A DNA stretch of 39,552 nt from the NCBI GenBank assembly GCA_902772635.1, contig CACYBK010000112.1, positions 1-39,552 on the forward strand, in the 5' to 3' direction. The position numbers and the translations under genes were made by a program. Below, one piece after another: positions 24,211-32,855 of this stretch. Below the pieces are notes generated by a model that did not search any database, was not told where the DNA came from, and was given only the letters and a program-made list of their open reading frames with translations. The stretch comes from an uncultured Lachnospiraceae bacterium (GTDB lineage: Bacteria; Bacillota; Clostridia; Lachnospirales; Lachnospiraceae). The stretch's first letter is position 1; every line of letters begins with the position of its first letter.

Positions 24211-25515
24211 GTGAACACAAAATTCATAAACGCAAAAATATTGAAGACCAATGACGATCATACCTTCAGCATCATCGACGGTGAAGTCTGGGTGAAGGGA
24301 AATGAGATCATCTTTGCCGGTGAAAAGGACAAGGGACCTTCAAAAACAGCGGATGAGTCCGGCGGTCCTATAGTCTGGGAGCGTACCATTGACTGTGAAG
24401 GAAACCTCATCATGCCGGGACTCAAGGATGCCCACACCCACACGGCAATGACCTTCCTCCGCTCCTTTGCAGACGATCTTCCGCTTTCGGACTGGCTTTA
24501 TAAACAGGTCTTTCCGAGAGAGGGACAGCTTACGGAAGACGATATCTACTGGCTTGATATCCTCGGTATCATGGAATACCTCACCAGCGGGATTACATCA
24601 AACTTTGATATGTATTTCTTTCCCCAGAAGAACGGGAAGGCCTCAAACGACTGCGGTTTTCGGACCGTCCAGACCTCGGGCTTCAACAACTTCGGGAGCA
24701 GCATAGAGGAAGTCGAAGAGCGTTATCTTGCGGTAAACGAGATAGGGCCGCTTCAGTCCTTTATTATGGGTTTCCACGCGGAATATACAACCTCGATGGA
24801 GCGTATGGAGGGGATAGCGAAGCTCTGTGAGAAGTACAAGTCCCCCTGCTTCCTTCACAATTCGGAAACGGAGGATGAGGTAAAGGGCTGCATCGAGCGA
24901 TACGGAAAGACTCCTACAGAGCTTACCGAAAGCCTCGGGATGTATGAATACGGCGGAGGCGGCTACCACTGCGTCTGGTTCTCAGACAAGGACTTTGAGA
25001 TATTCAAACAGCACAATCTTTACGCGGTCACAAATCCTGCGTCGAACCTGAAGCTCGCAAGCGGGATCGCTCCGGTGAAGAGGTTCCTTGATGAAGGGAT
25101 AAATCTTGCCATAGGAACCGACGGGCCTGCCTCAAACAACGCCCTTGATATGTGGAGGGAGATGTATCTCACATCCACGCTTTCAAAGGTCCGCGAGATG
25201 GATGCCGCATCGATAAAGGCGGACGAGATACTCTATGCGGCAACCGCCGGCGGCGCTCACGCAATGAACCTCAAGGACTGTGACAGGATAGAGGAAGGGA
25301 AGAAGGCAGACCTTATCCTTATCGACCTTCAGCAGCCAAATATGCAGCCGGAGAACAATATCGTAAAGAACCTTGTATATGCAGGCGGAAAGCAGAACGT
25401 GATACTTACAATGGTGGACGGGAAAGTTCTTTACGAGAACGGGAAGTACAATATCGGTTTTGAGCCGAAGGATATTTACAAAAAAGCAAATGAGATTATA
25501 GGAAGGATGCGTTAA
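24211..25515 (+). CDS. mtaD: MTA/SAH deaminase-type amidohydrolase (5'-methylthioadenosine/S-adenosylhomocysteine or 5'-deoxyadenosine deaminase)
   Basis: A 434-residue metal-dependent amidohydrolase. The metal ligands of the family are visible: His75-x-His77 (DAHTHT), His216 with catalytic Glu219 (HNSETE), and Asp304 (GTDGPAS), with His189 in GFHAEYT. This pattern matches the TrzN/AtzB/MtaD group, in which MtaD deaminates methylthioadenosine and S-adenosylhomocysteine, and relatives act on 5'-deoxyadenosine, the by-product of radical SAM enzymes. The GTG start is chosen because GGAG lies seven bases upstream and no nearer ATG is in frame. It is 19 bases after the phosphorylase, with which it makes a purine salvage pair. 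Confidence 0.88.
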   Translation: MNTKFINAKILKTNDDHTFSIIDGEVWVKGNEIIFAGEKDKGPSKTADESGGPIVWERTIDCEGNLIMPGLKDAHTHTAMTFLRSFADDLPLSDWLYKQVFPREGQLTEDDIYWLDILGIMEYLTSGITSNFDMYFFPQKNGKASNDCGFRTVQTSGFNNFGSSIEEVEERYLAVNEIGPLQSFIMGFHAEYTTSMERMEGIAKLCEKYKSPCFLHNSETEDEVKGCIERYGKTPTELTESLGMYEYGGGGYHCVWFSDKDFEIFKQHNLYAVTNPASNLKLASGIAPVKRFLDEGINLAIGTDGPASNNALDMWREMYLTSTLSKVREMDAASIKADEILYAATAGGAHAMNLKDCDRIEEGKKADLILIDLQQPNMQPENNIVKNLVYAGGKQNVILTMVDGKVLYENGKYNIGFEPKDIYKKANEIIGRMR

Positions 25516-25520
25516 AGAAA

Positions 25521-28187
25521 GTGGAATATTCAGTCAATAACCTTCGCCGCATGTATCTTGAGTTTTTCGAGAGCAAGGGGCACCTCAAAATGGATAGCTT
25601 TTCGCTGGTGCCGAAGAATGACAACAGCCTGTTACTTATCAATGCGGGAATGGCGCCGCTGAAGCCCTATTTTACGGGGGAGGAGGTTCCGCCGAGGACA
25701 CGTGTCACTACATGTCAGAAGTGCGTCCGTACAGGCGATATAGAAAACGTCGGAAAAACGGCGAGGCATCTTACCTTTTTTGAGATGCTCGGAAATTTCT
25801 CCTTCGGGGATTATTTCAAGGAGGAGGCTCTGACCTGGTCATGGGAATTTCTCACGGAAGTCCTGAAGCTTGACAAGGAGAGGATCTATCCCACCATCTT
25901 TGAAAATGATGATGAGGCCTTTGAGATCTGGCACAAAAAGATTGGTCTTCCGGCTGATCGGATCAAGCGCATCGGCCGTGACGAGAACGGAAAGAGCGAC
26001 AATTTCTGGGAGCATGGCGCAGGACCCTGCGGTCCCTGTTCTGAAATGTACTATGACAGGGGAGAGGAGTTCGGCTGCGGCAAGCCCACCTGCGGAGTAG
26101 GCTGTGATGACTGCGACAGATACATGGAGATCTGGAACGACGTATTTACGCAGTTTGAAGGCGACGGAAAAGGGGGCTACACAGAACTCAAACAAAAGAA
26201 CATCGATACCGGAATGGGACTTGAGCGGCTTGCCCTTGTGATGCAGGGGGTTGATTCGGTCTTTGACATCGATACCATGAGAGCTATCAGGGACAGGGTA
26301 TGTGCTCTTTCAAACAAGACCTATGAGACAAATGAAAAGGATGATGTCTCTATAAGGCTTATAACAGATCATATCAGAAGCTCGACCTTCCTTGTATCCG
26401 ACGGGGTTCTTCCTTCAAACGAGGGAAGGGGCTATGTGCTGAGAAGGCTGATAAGAAGGGCTGCCCGCCATGGAAGGCTCCTCGGGATCGACGGTGCCTT
26501 TCTCGCAAAGCTGTCAGAGACCGTCATCAGTGAGTGTGAGGACGGCTATCCCGAGCTTTCAAAGAACAGGGATTTTATCACGAGGGTTCTTTCAGAGGAG
26601 GAGCAGAAGTTCAATGCCACAATAGACCAGGGGCTTTCCATCCTCTCCGACCTTTGCGACAAGCTTTCGACAGACAAAAAGAAAGTACTCTCGGGTGAGG
26701 ATACCTTCAGGCTTTATGATACCTTTGGCTTCCCCGTTGACCTTACAGAGGAGATACTTTCAGAAAAGGGCTTTTCCTATGACATGGAGGGCTTTCTCGA
26801 ATGTATGGAGGAACAGAGAACCCGTGCACGCGCGGCCAGGAAGGTCTCAAACTATATGGGTAAGGACGCGACAGTATATGAAAAGCTTGACAAGTCCCTT
26901 TCAAGCTCCTTCACAGGCTATGATCAGACATCGGATGAAGGTGTCGTCAAGGCGCTCACGACTGAAGAAGAGGTGGTTGATGAACTGAAAAAAGGTGATA
27001 AGGGCTGTATAGTTACAGACATCACACCTTTTTACGGTACGATGGGTGGCCAGTGCGGAGATACCGGCGTGATAGAAGGGCCGGACGGTCGGTTCAATGT
27101 CTATGACACCATTCATCTTTCCGGTGGAAAGATAGGCCATATCGGAGAGGTAGAGGAAGGCAGCATCAAAAAAGATGACAGGGTAAAGCTCATTGTCGAT
27201 CAGGGCTTGAGAAAGGAGATCGCAAAGAATCATTCAGCGACTCACCTTTTACAGGCTGCCCTTCGGGAGGTACTTGGCGAGCATGTGACCCAGTCGGGGT
27301 CTGATGTGAACAGTGACCGCCTCAGGTTTGACTTCACCCATTTTTCAGCCATGACTTCCGAAGAACTGAAAAAGGTGGAAGACATCGTAAATGAAAAGAT
27401 AGAAGAGGGACTTCCGGTAAAGACCGAGATCATGAGCCTTGCCGAAGCAAAGAAGACCGGTGCCATGGCTCTATTCGGAGAGAAGTACGGGGAGAGTGTA
27501 AGAGTAGTCTCCATGGGCGACTTTTCAACGGAGCTCTGCGGCGGAACCCATGTGAAAGATACAAAGGACATAAGAGCATTTTCAATAGTCTCTGAGTCAG
27601 GTGTTGCAAACGGCGTGAGGCGTATAGAAGCGATTACGGACCGGGCGGTCTTTGAACATTTCAGGGCTACGGAAGAAGAAGTAAGGAAGGCAGCAGGACT
27701 TTTGAAGACCAGTCCCGACGGGCTTTCCGAGAAGATAGAGAAACTTCTCAAAGAGGAAAAGGAGCTCAAAGCTGAAATCTCGAGGCTCAAGGCCGATGCC
27801 GCGAAGGCTGCGTCAGACTCTGCCGAGACAAAAGAAGAAGAGTACAACGGGATCAAGGTTGTATTCCAGAAAACGAGCGGACTTGACATGAATTCATTAA
27901 GGAGCGTTGGCGATGACTTAAAGGCTGCCGCTCTTTCGCATGACAAAGCCGCGGCAGCTGCATTCGTTATTTTCGGAGAAGCGGACGGAAAGGCTTTCCT
28001 TGTTTCCATGGCGACTGAAGGAGCAGTAAAGAAGGGCTTTTCTTCAGGAGATCTCATCAAGGCCGCAGCTCCTGCGATCGGCGGCGGAGGCGGGGGAAGA
28101 CCTGAAATGGCACAGGCCGGAGGCAAGAATCCCGCGGGCTATGAAGAAGCAATGGAGAAGGCAAAGGCTTATCTTGCCGCACTCTAA
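25521..28187 (+). CDS. alaS: Alanyl-tRNA synthetase
   Basis: An 888-residue class II enzyme that charges tRNA-Ala. The N-terminus (YSVNNLRRMYLEFFESKGH, then LINAGMAPLKPYFTG) and motif 3 region (GPCSEMYYD) are typical of AlaRS. The editing domain zinc ligands are His571-x3-His575 (HSATH) and Cys673-x3-His677 (CGGTH). A Cys-rich insertion (FGCGKPTCGVGCDDC) is present. The C-terminal DHHA1/C-Ala domain ends in a glycine-rich GGGGGG stretch typical of the family. Length is canonical (about 875-890). The start is GTG with only a weak ribosome binding site, five bases after the deaminase stop, so coupling is likely. It is the only aminoacyl-tRNA synthetase in the window. Confidence 0.98.
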   Translation: MEYSVNNLRRMYLEFFESKGHLKMDSFSLVPKNDNSLLLINAGMAPLKPYFTGEEVPPRTRVTTCQKCVRTGDIENVGKTARHLTFFEMLGNFSFGDYFKEEALTWSWEFLTEVLKLDKERIYPTIFENDDEAFEIWHKKIGLPADRIKRIGRDENGKSDNFWEHGAGPCGPCSEMYYDRGEEFGCGKPTCGVGCDDCDRYMEIWNDVFTQFEGDGKGGYTELKQKNIDTGMGLERLALVMQGVDSVFDIDTMRAIRDRVCALSNKTYETNEKDDVSIRLITDHIRSSTFLVSDGVLPSNEGRGYVLRRLIRRAARHGRLLGIDGAFLAKLSETVISECEDGYPELSKNRDFITRVLSEEEQKFNATIDQGLSILSDLCDKLSTDKKKVLSGEDTFRLYDTFGFPVDLTEEILSEKGFSYDMEGFLECMEEQRTRARAARKVSNYMGKDATVYEKLDKSLSSSFTGYDQTSDEGVVKALTTEEEVVDELKKGDKGCIVTDITPFYGTMGGQCGDTGVIEGPDGRFNVYDTIHLSGGKIGHIGEVEEGSIKKDDRVKLIVDQGLRKEIAKNHSATHLLQAALREVLGEHVTQSGSDVNSDRLRFDFTHFSAMTSEELKKVEDIVNEKIEEGLPVKTEIMSLAEAKKTGAMALFGEKYGESVRVVSMGDFSTELCGGTHVKDTKDIRAFSIVSESGVANGVRRIEAITDRAVFEHFRATEEEVRKAAGLLKTSPDGLSEKIEKLLKEEKELKAEISRLKADAAKAASDSAETKEEEYNGIKVVFQKTSGLDMNSLRSVGDDLKAAALSHDKAAAAAFVIFGEADGKAFLVSMATEGAVKKGFSSGDLIKAAAPAIGGGGGGRPEMAQAGGKNPAGYEEAMEKAKAYLAAL

Positions 28188-28232
28188 AAGAGGGAGCAAA
28201 GGGGCTTTGAAGCAAAAGGGGGAGAGCAGCTT

Positions 28233-28427
28233 ATGGCATTAAGGGAAATGAAGCTTTGCTGTCAGTCATGCGGGAGGGAATTTACTCTGCCGCAGGCCGA
28301 GATAGATGCTTATTGGGAGCAGGGAATGGACATTCCGGTATTCTGTTCCCTTAAATGCCAGATGAAGGGCTGGGATCCTGAAGCTGTCCGTTGGGCGAAG
28401 TACAGAAGGACAAAGGATTCAAAATAA
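28233..28427 (+). CDS. Small zinc-ribbon protein (zf-trcl type)
   Basis: A 64-residue protein with CxxC at the N-terminal part (CQSCG) and CxxxC (CSLKC), a likely four-cysteine zinc ribbon of the zf-trcl type, a family of unknown function often found beside tRNA or translation genes. AGGGGGAG precedes the ATG. It overlaps the next gene by one base (TAATG), so translation is coupled with the cyclic-nucleotide-domain protein. Confidence 0.75.
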   Translation: MALREMKLCCQSCGREFTLPQAEIDAYWEQGMDIPVFCSLKCQMKGWDPEAVRWAKYRRTKDSK

Positions 28428-30550
28428 TGGCGCTAAAACAGTTTCAAAGCGGTGAAAAGATCCATTCAAAGGGAGAACCCTTAAAGGAGTATGAACTCGT
28501 ACTCAAAGGGTCGGTCGCTCTTTCCATAAGCAGGGGGACAAGCGTAGAACTGTACCCCGGCACCATTATCGGACCGCTTGATGAAAAGGACGGAAAGTAT
28601 ATAAAGGACTATACAGCCAAAGGGGATGTAATGCTCTATGGCTACAGTCTCGGGGAAAGCGGCCTGGTAAGCTATATCGTCGATCAGAATACAAAGATCG
28701 CTCCCCAGATGGCCTCCGCTTCCTTAAAGAACATTCACTCCCTCAAGGAATCAATAGCGTTTTTGTCGGAATACGCTTTGAGGAAGAAGGAGGACATCGA
28801 AAAGCGGAAAACCGAGTATAAGGAGCTATGCGCACGCCTGAAAAAGCGGGCAAAGGTCTTTCCGGAGCTGAAGATAATCCCGGATCCTCCGGATATCTCG
28901 ATGGAAGCCTGGAGAGAGGACTTTATCGACGCTCTCTTTGAAAACGATGAAGTCCTGAAGGAGAAAATGTTTACTCTCGGTGCCGCTGTCTGCACCGGTA
29001 TCGTAATGACGGTGGCTTCCTTTGCGAGAAAGCTGATGGACTCTGTATTAACGATAGACCAGTATATCGCTGAGCTCGAGGAAACAAGTCATGATTTCCT
29101 GATTGCTTATGACGCTTTGGACACCGAACAAAAGAACCTCGAGCACGCGAAGGAGCTTGACCGTGCAATGACAAGGGGCACTATGCCGGATCTTTCAAAG
29201 GCTGCGGAGACAATAGTCAATTACTCGGGACTTGAAAAGGAAAAACGTGAGGAGTTCTTTACTCTATTCAATGAATATGCGTCTCTCCCCGACAGATCGG
29301 ACAGCTCGGATGACATGAGAAAGCTCAGGCGTAAGCTTACCCAGTGGTTTTATCGGATCTATGAAGGCGTATTCTTTAAGAGCCTTGAAGAAAAGAAGCT
29401 TCCCATAGAGATCAAAATGTTCTTAAATACCGGCTTTTTCGATCCCAAGCTTGCCGGAGAGGACAATACCGTTCTTCTTTTCAATTATGTCGTGGACTAT
29501 GATCCCGATCCGAAGGAAGAGGTATTCACAGCTTATGAATGGCTTCTGAGGGTATATGAAACAAAGAACGTTCCCTCAAGAAATGAGTTTGATATGGACT
29601 ACCCCGCTTCTCTTCGTGAAAGGAAGATGAACGGGGAAATAACCGAGCAGATGTATGAAAGATTCTTGAAGGATCCGGCGGAAATGGTCCGTTTTGAGAT
29701 GAAGAATCTCTTTGAACTCGGAAACAGGATGACCTTCGGACGCCCTTCAGTATTCTTCCCGTTCTTCGATTCTGTAAATGTCCAGATGCCGCTTGAGAAG
29801 ATATATATGACCGCGGAGAGGATCAGAGAGGAGCTTGCGACGCTTCGGGAGCTTGATTACCAGTGCTTTTTCAGGGAGGATATCTATCAGAATGAAAAAG
29901 CGGGCATTCCCCAGATGGTAGTCCACAACGAGTACCTTCCCTATTTCATCCTGATGCCAAACTGCGGCTCTCGTTCCGTCCTCTGGCAGGAAATAGAGGG
30001 GAAGAAGCGTTCGACCCATTCAAGGATGCTGATGCCACTTTTCAATCTCGAGGACCTTTCGGACTCTATCACACAGGTTTGCGGGGAATTTCGCTGGGAG
30101 ATGTGCAAGACGGAGCAGGGCGTCCACTGGAATGATCTTTCTGAGCCCTCGCTTACTGCTGAATATTGTGATTATCTTCAGTATTTCAGAAAGAACCAGT
30201 CGCTGAATCCGGAGCAGAGGGAAAAGGTCAAAAAATCCCTTCAGAAAGCAGGAAACAACTACAGACGTGTATTTGCTTCGGATTATCTTGTCTATATCAA
30301 ATATGAGTCAAAGGGGGCACTTCGCCTAAACAAGGTGGCACGGGAGATACTCTTTTCCTATTGTCCATTCGGTGCAAAGGCGAGGGAGACTGTGGGGCAG
30401 AACCCCCAGTATCAGCCTCTCATCAACAGGATGCAAAACAAGACATCTCAGAAGGCAAGACCGGTTTCAAATATCAAACAAAAGCTTGAAAACAAGGGGG
30501 AACGTGTTCCCGAGGAGATTGAAAAGGAACTGGCATATTACAGGATGTAG
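28427..30550 (+). CDS. Large cytoplasmic protein with N-terminal cyclic-nucleotide-binding-like domain
   Basis: A 707-residue soluble protein. Residues about 1-100 resemble a cNMP-binding/cupin-like fold: FQSGEKIHSKGEPLKEYELVLKGSVALS is a typical beginning, with a GTIIGPL turn, but the phosphate-binding cassette (RxA core) is not recognisable, so ligand binding may be lost or altered. The rest (about 110-707) is a charged, mostly helical region with no motif I can name. There is no DNA-binding domain, so it is not a CRP-type regulator. The ATG at 28427 is chosen over the frame extension at 28391 because it gives the canonical domain start and overlaps the previous stop by one base. It might act with the zinc-ribbon protein. 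Confidence 0.75.
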   Translation: MALKQFQSGEKIHSKGEPLKEYELVLKGSVALSISRGTSVELYPGTIIGPLDEKDGKYIKDYTAKGDVMLYGYSLGESGLVSYIVDQNTKIAPQMASASLKNIHSLKESIAFLSEYALRKKEDIEKRKTEYKELCARLKKRAKVFPELKIIPDPPDISMEAWREDFIDALFENDEVLKEKMFTLGAAVCTGIVMTVASFARKLMDSVLTIDQYIAELEETSHDFLIAYDALDTEQKNLEHAKELDRAMTRGTMPDLSKAAETIVNYSGLEKEKREEFFTLFNEYASLPDRSDSSDDMRKLRRKLTQWFYRIYEGVFFKSLEEKKLPIEIKMFLNTGFFDPKLAGEDNTVLLFNYVVDYDPDPKEEVFTAYEWLLRVYETKNVPSRNEFDMDYPASLRERKMNGEITEQMYERFLKDPAEMVRFEMKNLFELGNRMTFGRPSVFFPFFDSVNVQMPLEKIYMTAERIREELATLRELDYQCFFREDIYQNEKAGIPQMVVHNEYLPYFILMPNCGSRSVLWQEIEGKKRSTHSRMLMPLFNLEDLSDSITQVCGEFRWEMCKTEQGVHWNDLSEPSLTAEYCDYLQYFRKNQSLNPEQREKVKKSLQKAGNNYRRVFASDYLVYIKYESKGALRLNKVAREILFSYCPFGAKARETVGQNPQYQPLINRMQNKTSQKARPVSNIKQKLENKGERVPEEIEKELAYYRM

Positions 30551-30577
30551 GAAGGCTTTAGGAAAGGTTGTAGCAAA

Positions 30578-31063
30578 GTGACTCTAAAATATTTCATAGT
30601 ATTTTTTATCTCAATGGTCCCGCTTGTCGAGCTTCGCGGAGCGATACCATTTGCAGAAGGGTATTATGCCGCGAATCCCGCGGAATTCAATATCATACTC
30701 GCCTACATATTGATAATGATAGGGAATATGATCCCGGTTCCTATAATTTTCTTCTTTGCACGGAAGGTTCTTGAATGGGGAAAGGACAAAAAGGTAATAG
30801 GGAAGTTCTTTACGTTCTGTCTTGAAAAGGGGCACAAGGGCGGAGAAAAGCTTCTCTCAAAGGCGAAGGGCGGCGTGTATCTTGCCCTCCTTCTCTTTGT
30901 CGGGATACCTATCCCGGGGACGGGCGCATGGACAGGAACTCTTGCGGCGTCTATCCTTGATATGGATTTCAAAAAGAGCGTCCTTGCCGTTATAGGAGGG
31001 GTTTTGATGGCAGGAGTGATAATGATGGCCTTGTCCAAGGTTGTGATAGGTGTTGTCACCTGA
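30578..31063 (+). CDS. COG2426 small multidrug-export-like membrane protein
   Basis: A 161-residue protein with four membrane spans and the family signatures VPLVELRGAIPFAEGYY, MIGNMIPVPIIFFFARKVLEW, and VGIPIPGTGAWTGTLAASILDM, diagnostic for PF06695 (COG2426). The family was once called small multidrug export but its substrate is unknown. The start is GTG with GGAAAGG about ten bases upstream. It is the last gene of the co-directional run and stops just before a strong bidirectional terminator. Confidence 0.88.
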   Translation: MTLKYFIVFFISMVPLVELRGAIPFAEGYYAANPAEFNIILAYILIMIGNMIPVPIIFFFARKVLEWGKDKKVIGKFFTFCLEKGHKGGEKLLSKAKGGVYLALLLFVGIPIPGTGAWTGTLAASILDMDFKKSVLAVIGGVLMAGVIMMALSKVVIGVVT

Positions 31064-31081
31064 TCTGAATTGATGTAAAAA

Positions 31082-31113
31082 AAGCCCTTCACGGAGCATT
31101 CCGTGAAGGGCTT
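31082..31113. terminator. Bidirectional intrinsic terminator
   Basis: A perfect 14-bp stem (31082-31095 with 31100-31113) around a GCAT loop, with an A-run before and a T-rich run after. It lies between convergent genes (the small membrane protein ends at 31063 and the EAL/HDOD gene at 31124), so it can end both transcripts. Confidence 0.92.
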
Positions 31114-31123
31114 ATATTTTGTA

Positions 31124-32347
31124 TCAGCTTCCTATGATGTCCCTGTACCATTTCAGGGAATCAAGATATGAGGTGTAGATACGATCCTCGTCAAGACTCT
31201 TCAAGATGATCTCTCTTGAAACTGCGGGCCAGTTGCCGGCCTCATACTTGATCACGAAATCAAGGGCAGGATAGAGAGGTCCGTCATGATCCAGGAGAGC
31301 CTTTCTGATATTTGAAGAGACCGTGATCCTTGTGAGGGCATCCTCCATTGTGGTATCAAGCATTATATCTATGAGTGAGAACATCCCAAGGAGGAAGAGC
31401 TCTTCTGTTTCCATTCCAAGATAAAACTGTGAGGCTAGGGTTTCCGCAAAACGCGCCCTTATCATAGAGATCCTCATGATCTCAGAAGGCTTGTCAGAGC
31501 AAAGAGCCTTTGTGACAGCGGTATTGATCCATTTCTTCAGCTCGACCTGTCCGAGAAGGGCAGCTGCCTGACGAACAGATGAGATATTCGAGTTCAGGGT
31601 CATCTTGTTTACGATCGAGAGAAGTGAAACAACGAGGGCGGCATCCTGCTCGATGACCTTTGCCGCGTCTGTAAGGTCGAAATCAGGCTTGTTGACTACA
31701 TTGAGGAGCCTGATATAGTTCGCCTTCAGAGGAGAGAGGGCAGTGTCGGAATTCTCCTTCGGCACCCTGAAAAACTCGCCCTGATAAAGGTCTGAGGGTC
31801 CGTCCTTTTTCAGACTGTCAAAGGCGCCCTCGGTATCGATATTTGAAATAAGTATCCTGATGTTCGGGAAGTACTTCCTGATGAAGAGCCTTATAGCCTG
31901 CATATTCGCGCTCTTCGCATCAAGGAAGAGGATGTCGGAAAGCTTGAAGATGGGCTGATAAGCAGCAAACTCAGTCTGCGGTATCTCGCGGAATGCAATC
32001 TGAAAGCCCATTTTCTTGAGTTCGGCAAGCCGAATAATATTCTGCTCCGTAGGTTTGACATCACTGTCAAGGAGCAGGACTGTCATTTTCGGAGGTACAA
32101 GGCACTGTCTCTTGAGATCCGAATAAATCGCAAGGGAATTGACGGGAACAAAGACCTCCCTGTCACCCGAAAGAACCGCGAGACCGGCGCTCTGCACGAC
32201 TTCGAATTCCGCGACATTTCCGGCACCGTCAAGTGACGCTGTTCCGAGAAGGAGCGGGTTCTTGAATATCTCGTTTTTTCTGGCATAGACTATGTATGCA
32301 CTGACAAGCATCTTGTCATTAAAAACGGGAACCAGAGTAGCGAGCAT
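31124..32347 (-). CDS. EAL-like plus HDOD domain signalling protein (YuxH-type)
   Basis: A 407-residue cytoplasmic protein read leftward. The N-terminal half (about 1-205) has the fold and spacing of an EAL domain of YuxH proteins but lacks the catalytic EAL and the metal-binding residues, so cyclic-di-GMP hydrolysis is unlikely. From about 210 there is an HDOD domain (VVNKPDFDLTDAAKVIEQDAALVVSLLSIVN, and VRQAAALLGQVELKKWINT), typical of modified HD proteins that mediate signalling. The ATG at 32347 is supported by GGAGG eight bases upstream; the frame continues upstream through unlikely sequence and is rejected. A TTGTGT-17-TATTAT promoter lies just before it. Regulatory role is inferred. 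Confidence 0.85.
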   Translation of the reverse strand: MLATLVPVFNDKMLVSAYIVYARKNEIFKNPLLLGTASLDGAGNVAEFEVVQSAGLAVLSGDREVFVPVNSLAIYSDLKRQCLVPPKMTVLLLDSDVKPTEQNIIRLAELKKMGFQIAFREIPQTEFAAYQPIFKLSDILFLDAKSANMQAIRLFIRKYFPNIRILISNIDTEGAFDSLKKDGPSDLYQGEFFRVPKENSDTALSPLKANYIRLLNVVNKPDFDLTDAAKVIEQDAALVVSLLSIVNKMTLNSNISSVRQAAALLGQVELKKWINTAVTKALCSDKPSEIMRISMIRARFAETLASQFYLGMETEELFLLGMFSLIDIMLDTTMEDALTRITVSSNIRKALLDHDGPLYPALDFVIKYEAGNWPAVSREIILKSLDEDRIYTSYLDSLKWYRDIIGS

Positions 32348-32393
32348 GTTGTTTTCCTCCAAGTAATAGCAAAATTTACATACTACCTTGACT

Positions 32394-32422
32394 ATAATAA
32401 CAGTTTTGATAAAAATACACAA
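32394..32422 (-). promoter_or_regulatory. Leftward promoter of the EAL/HDOD gene (TTGTGT-17-TATTAT)
   Basis: On the minus strand TTGTGT (32422-32417), a 17-base spacer and TATTAT (32399-32394), 46 bases before the start codon. Confidence 0.5.
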
Positions 32423-32495
32423 TAAAAGCTTGAAAATTGATAAAATAATTGTGCTTGACATGTGGATGAGGCAGGAAGACGCGTAAAAAACGCTG

Positions 32496-32523
32496 TTGAC
32501 TGAGGAGTTTTTTGTGTTATAAT
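32496..32523 (+). promoter_or_regulatory. rpsU promoter (TTGACT-16-TATAAT)
   Basis: TTGACT (32496-32501), a 16-base spacer and perfect TATAAT (32518-32523) give a strong promoter. The leader to the start at 32600 is about 70 bases and GC-rich in part (32545-32590), leaving room for an RNA structure. No other gene lies between 32348 and 32599. Confidence 0.75.
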
Positions 32524-32599
32524 GCCCTCTGTGTCTTAAAAAATGCCGAGAGCCCGCACGGTACGCCAAAAATCTGCGGCCGAAGGGAGGGATAAAGAG

Positions 32600-32776
32600 A
32601 TGTCGAGCGTTACAGTAAAAGAAAATGAGTCTTTGGACAACGCACTCCGCCGTTTCAAGAGGAGCTGCGCAAACGCAGGTATACTGCAGGAGATCAGGAA
32701 GCGTGAGCATTACGAGAAGCCGAGCGTTAAGCGTAAGAAGAAATCTGAGGCAGCCCGCAAGCGCAAGTTCAAGTGA
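32600..32776 (+). CDS. rpsU: 30S ribosomal protein S21
   Basis: A 58-residue, highly basic protein with the S21 sequence: [20 protein letters not shown] near the start, then [23 protein letters not shown]21 joins the 30S subunit near the anti-Shine-Dalgarno end of 16S rRNA and helps initiation. Start at 32600 is set by the canonical length and GGGAGGG 8 bases upstream; an in-frame ATG at 32543 would add 19 residues but has no ribosome binding site and lies within about 20 bases of the -10 element. It has its own promoter and an intrinsic terminator follows. Confidence 0.97.
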   Translation: MSSVTVKENESLDNALRRFKRSCANAGILQEIRKREHYEKPSVKRKKKSEAARKRKFK

Positions 32777-32804
32777 TCAAAAACGAAACATTTTATGATT
32801 TTTC

Positions 32805-32834
32805 AAAGCCGCAAAGAAGTATTTTTGCGGCTTT
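32805..32834 (+). terminator. rpsU intrinsic terminator
   Basis: An 11-bp perfect stem (32805-32815 and 32824-32834) with an 8-base loop and a T-run at its 3' side. prfC starts 21 bases later with no promoter visible between, so some read-through probably feeds prfC. Confidence 0.82.
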
Positions 32835-32855
32835 TCTTCTGTCAGAAAGAGTATT

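Noticed and set aside
27242..28126. Antisense frame of 294 codons in alaS
   Set aside because: The sense frame is unmistakable AlaRS editing and C-terminal domains; the antisense product is Ser/Ala-rich low complexity.
32543..32599. N-terminal extension of S21 from an upstream ATG
   Set aside because: No ribosome binding site, within about 20 bases of the -10 box, and S21 has a conserved 58-residue length.
32348..32710. Long upstream extension of the EAL/HDOD gene
   Set aside because: GGAGG eight bases before the ATG at 32347 and a promoter in the extension region show that translation starts at 32347; the extension also overlaps rpsU.
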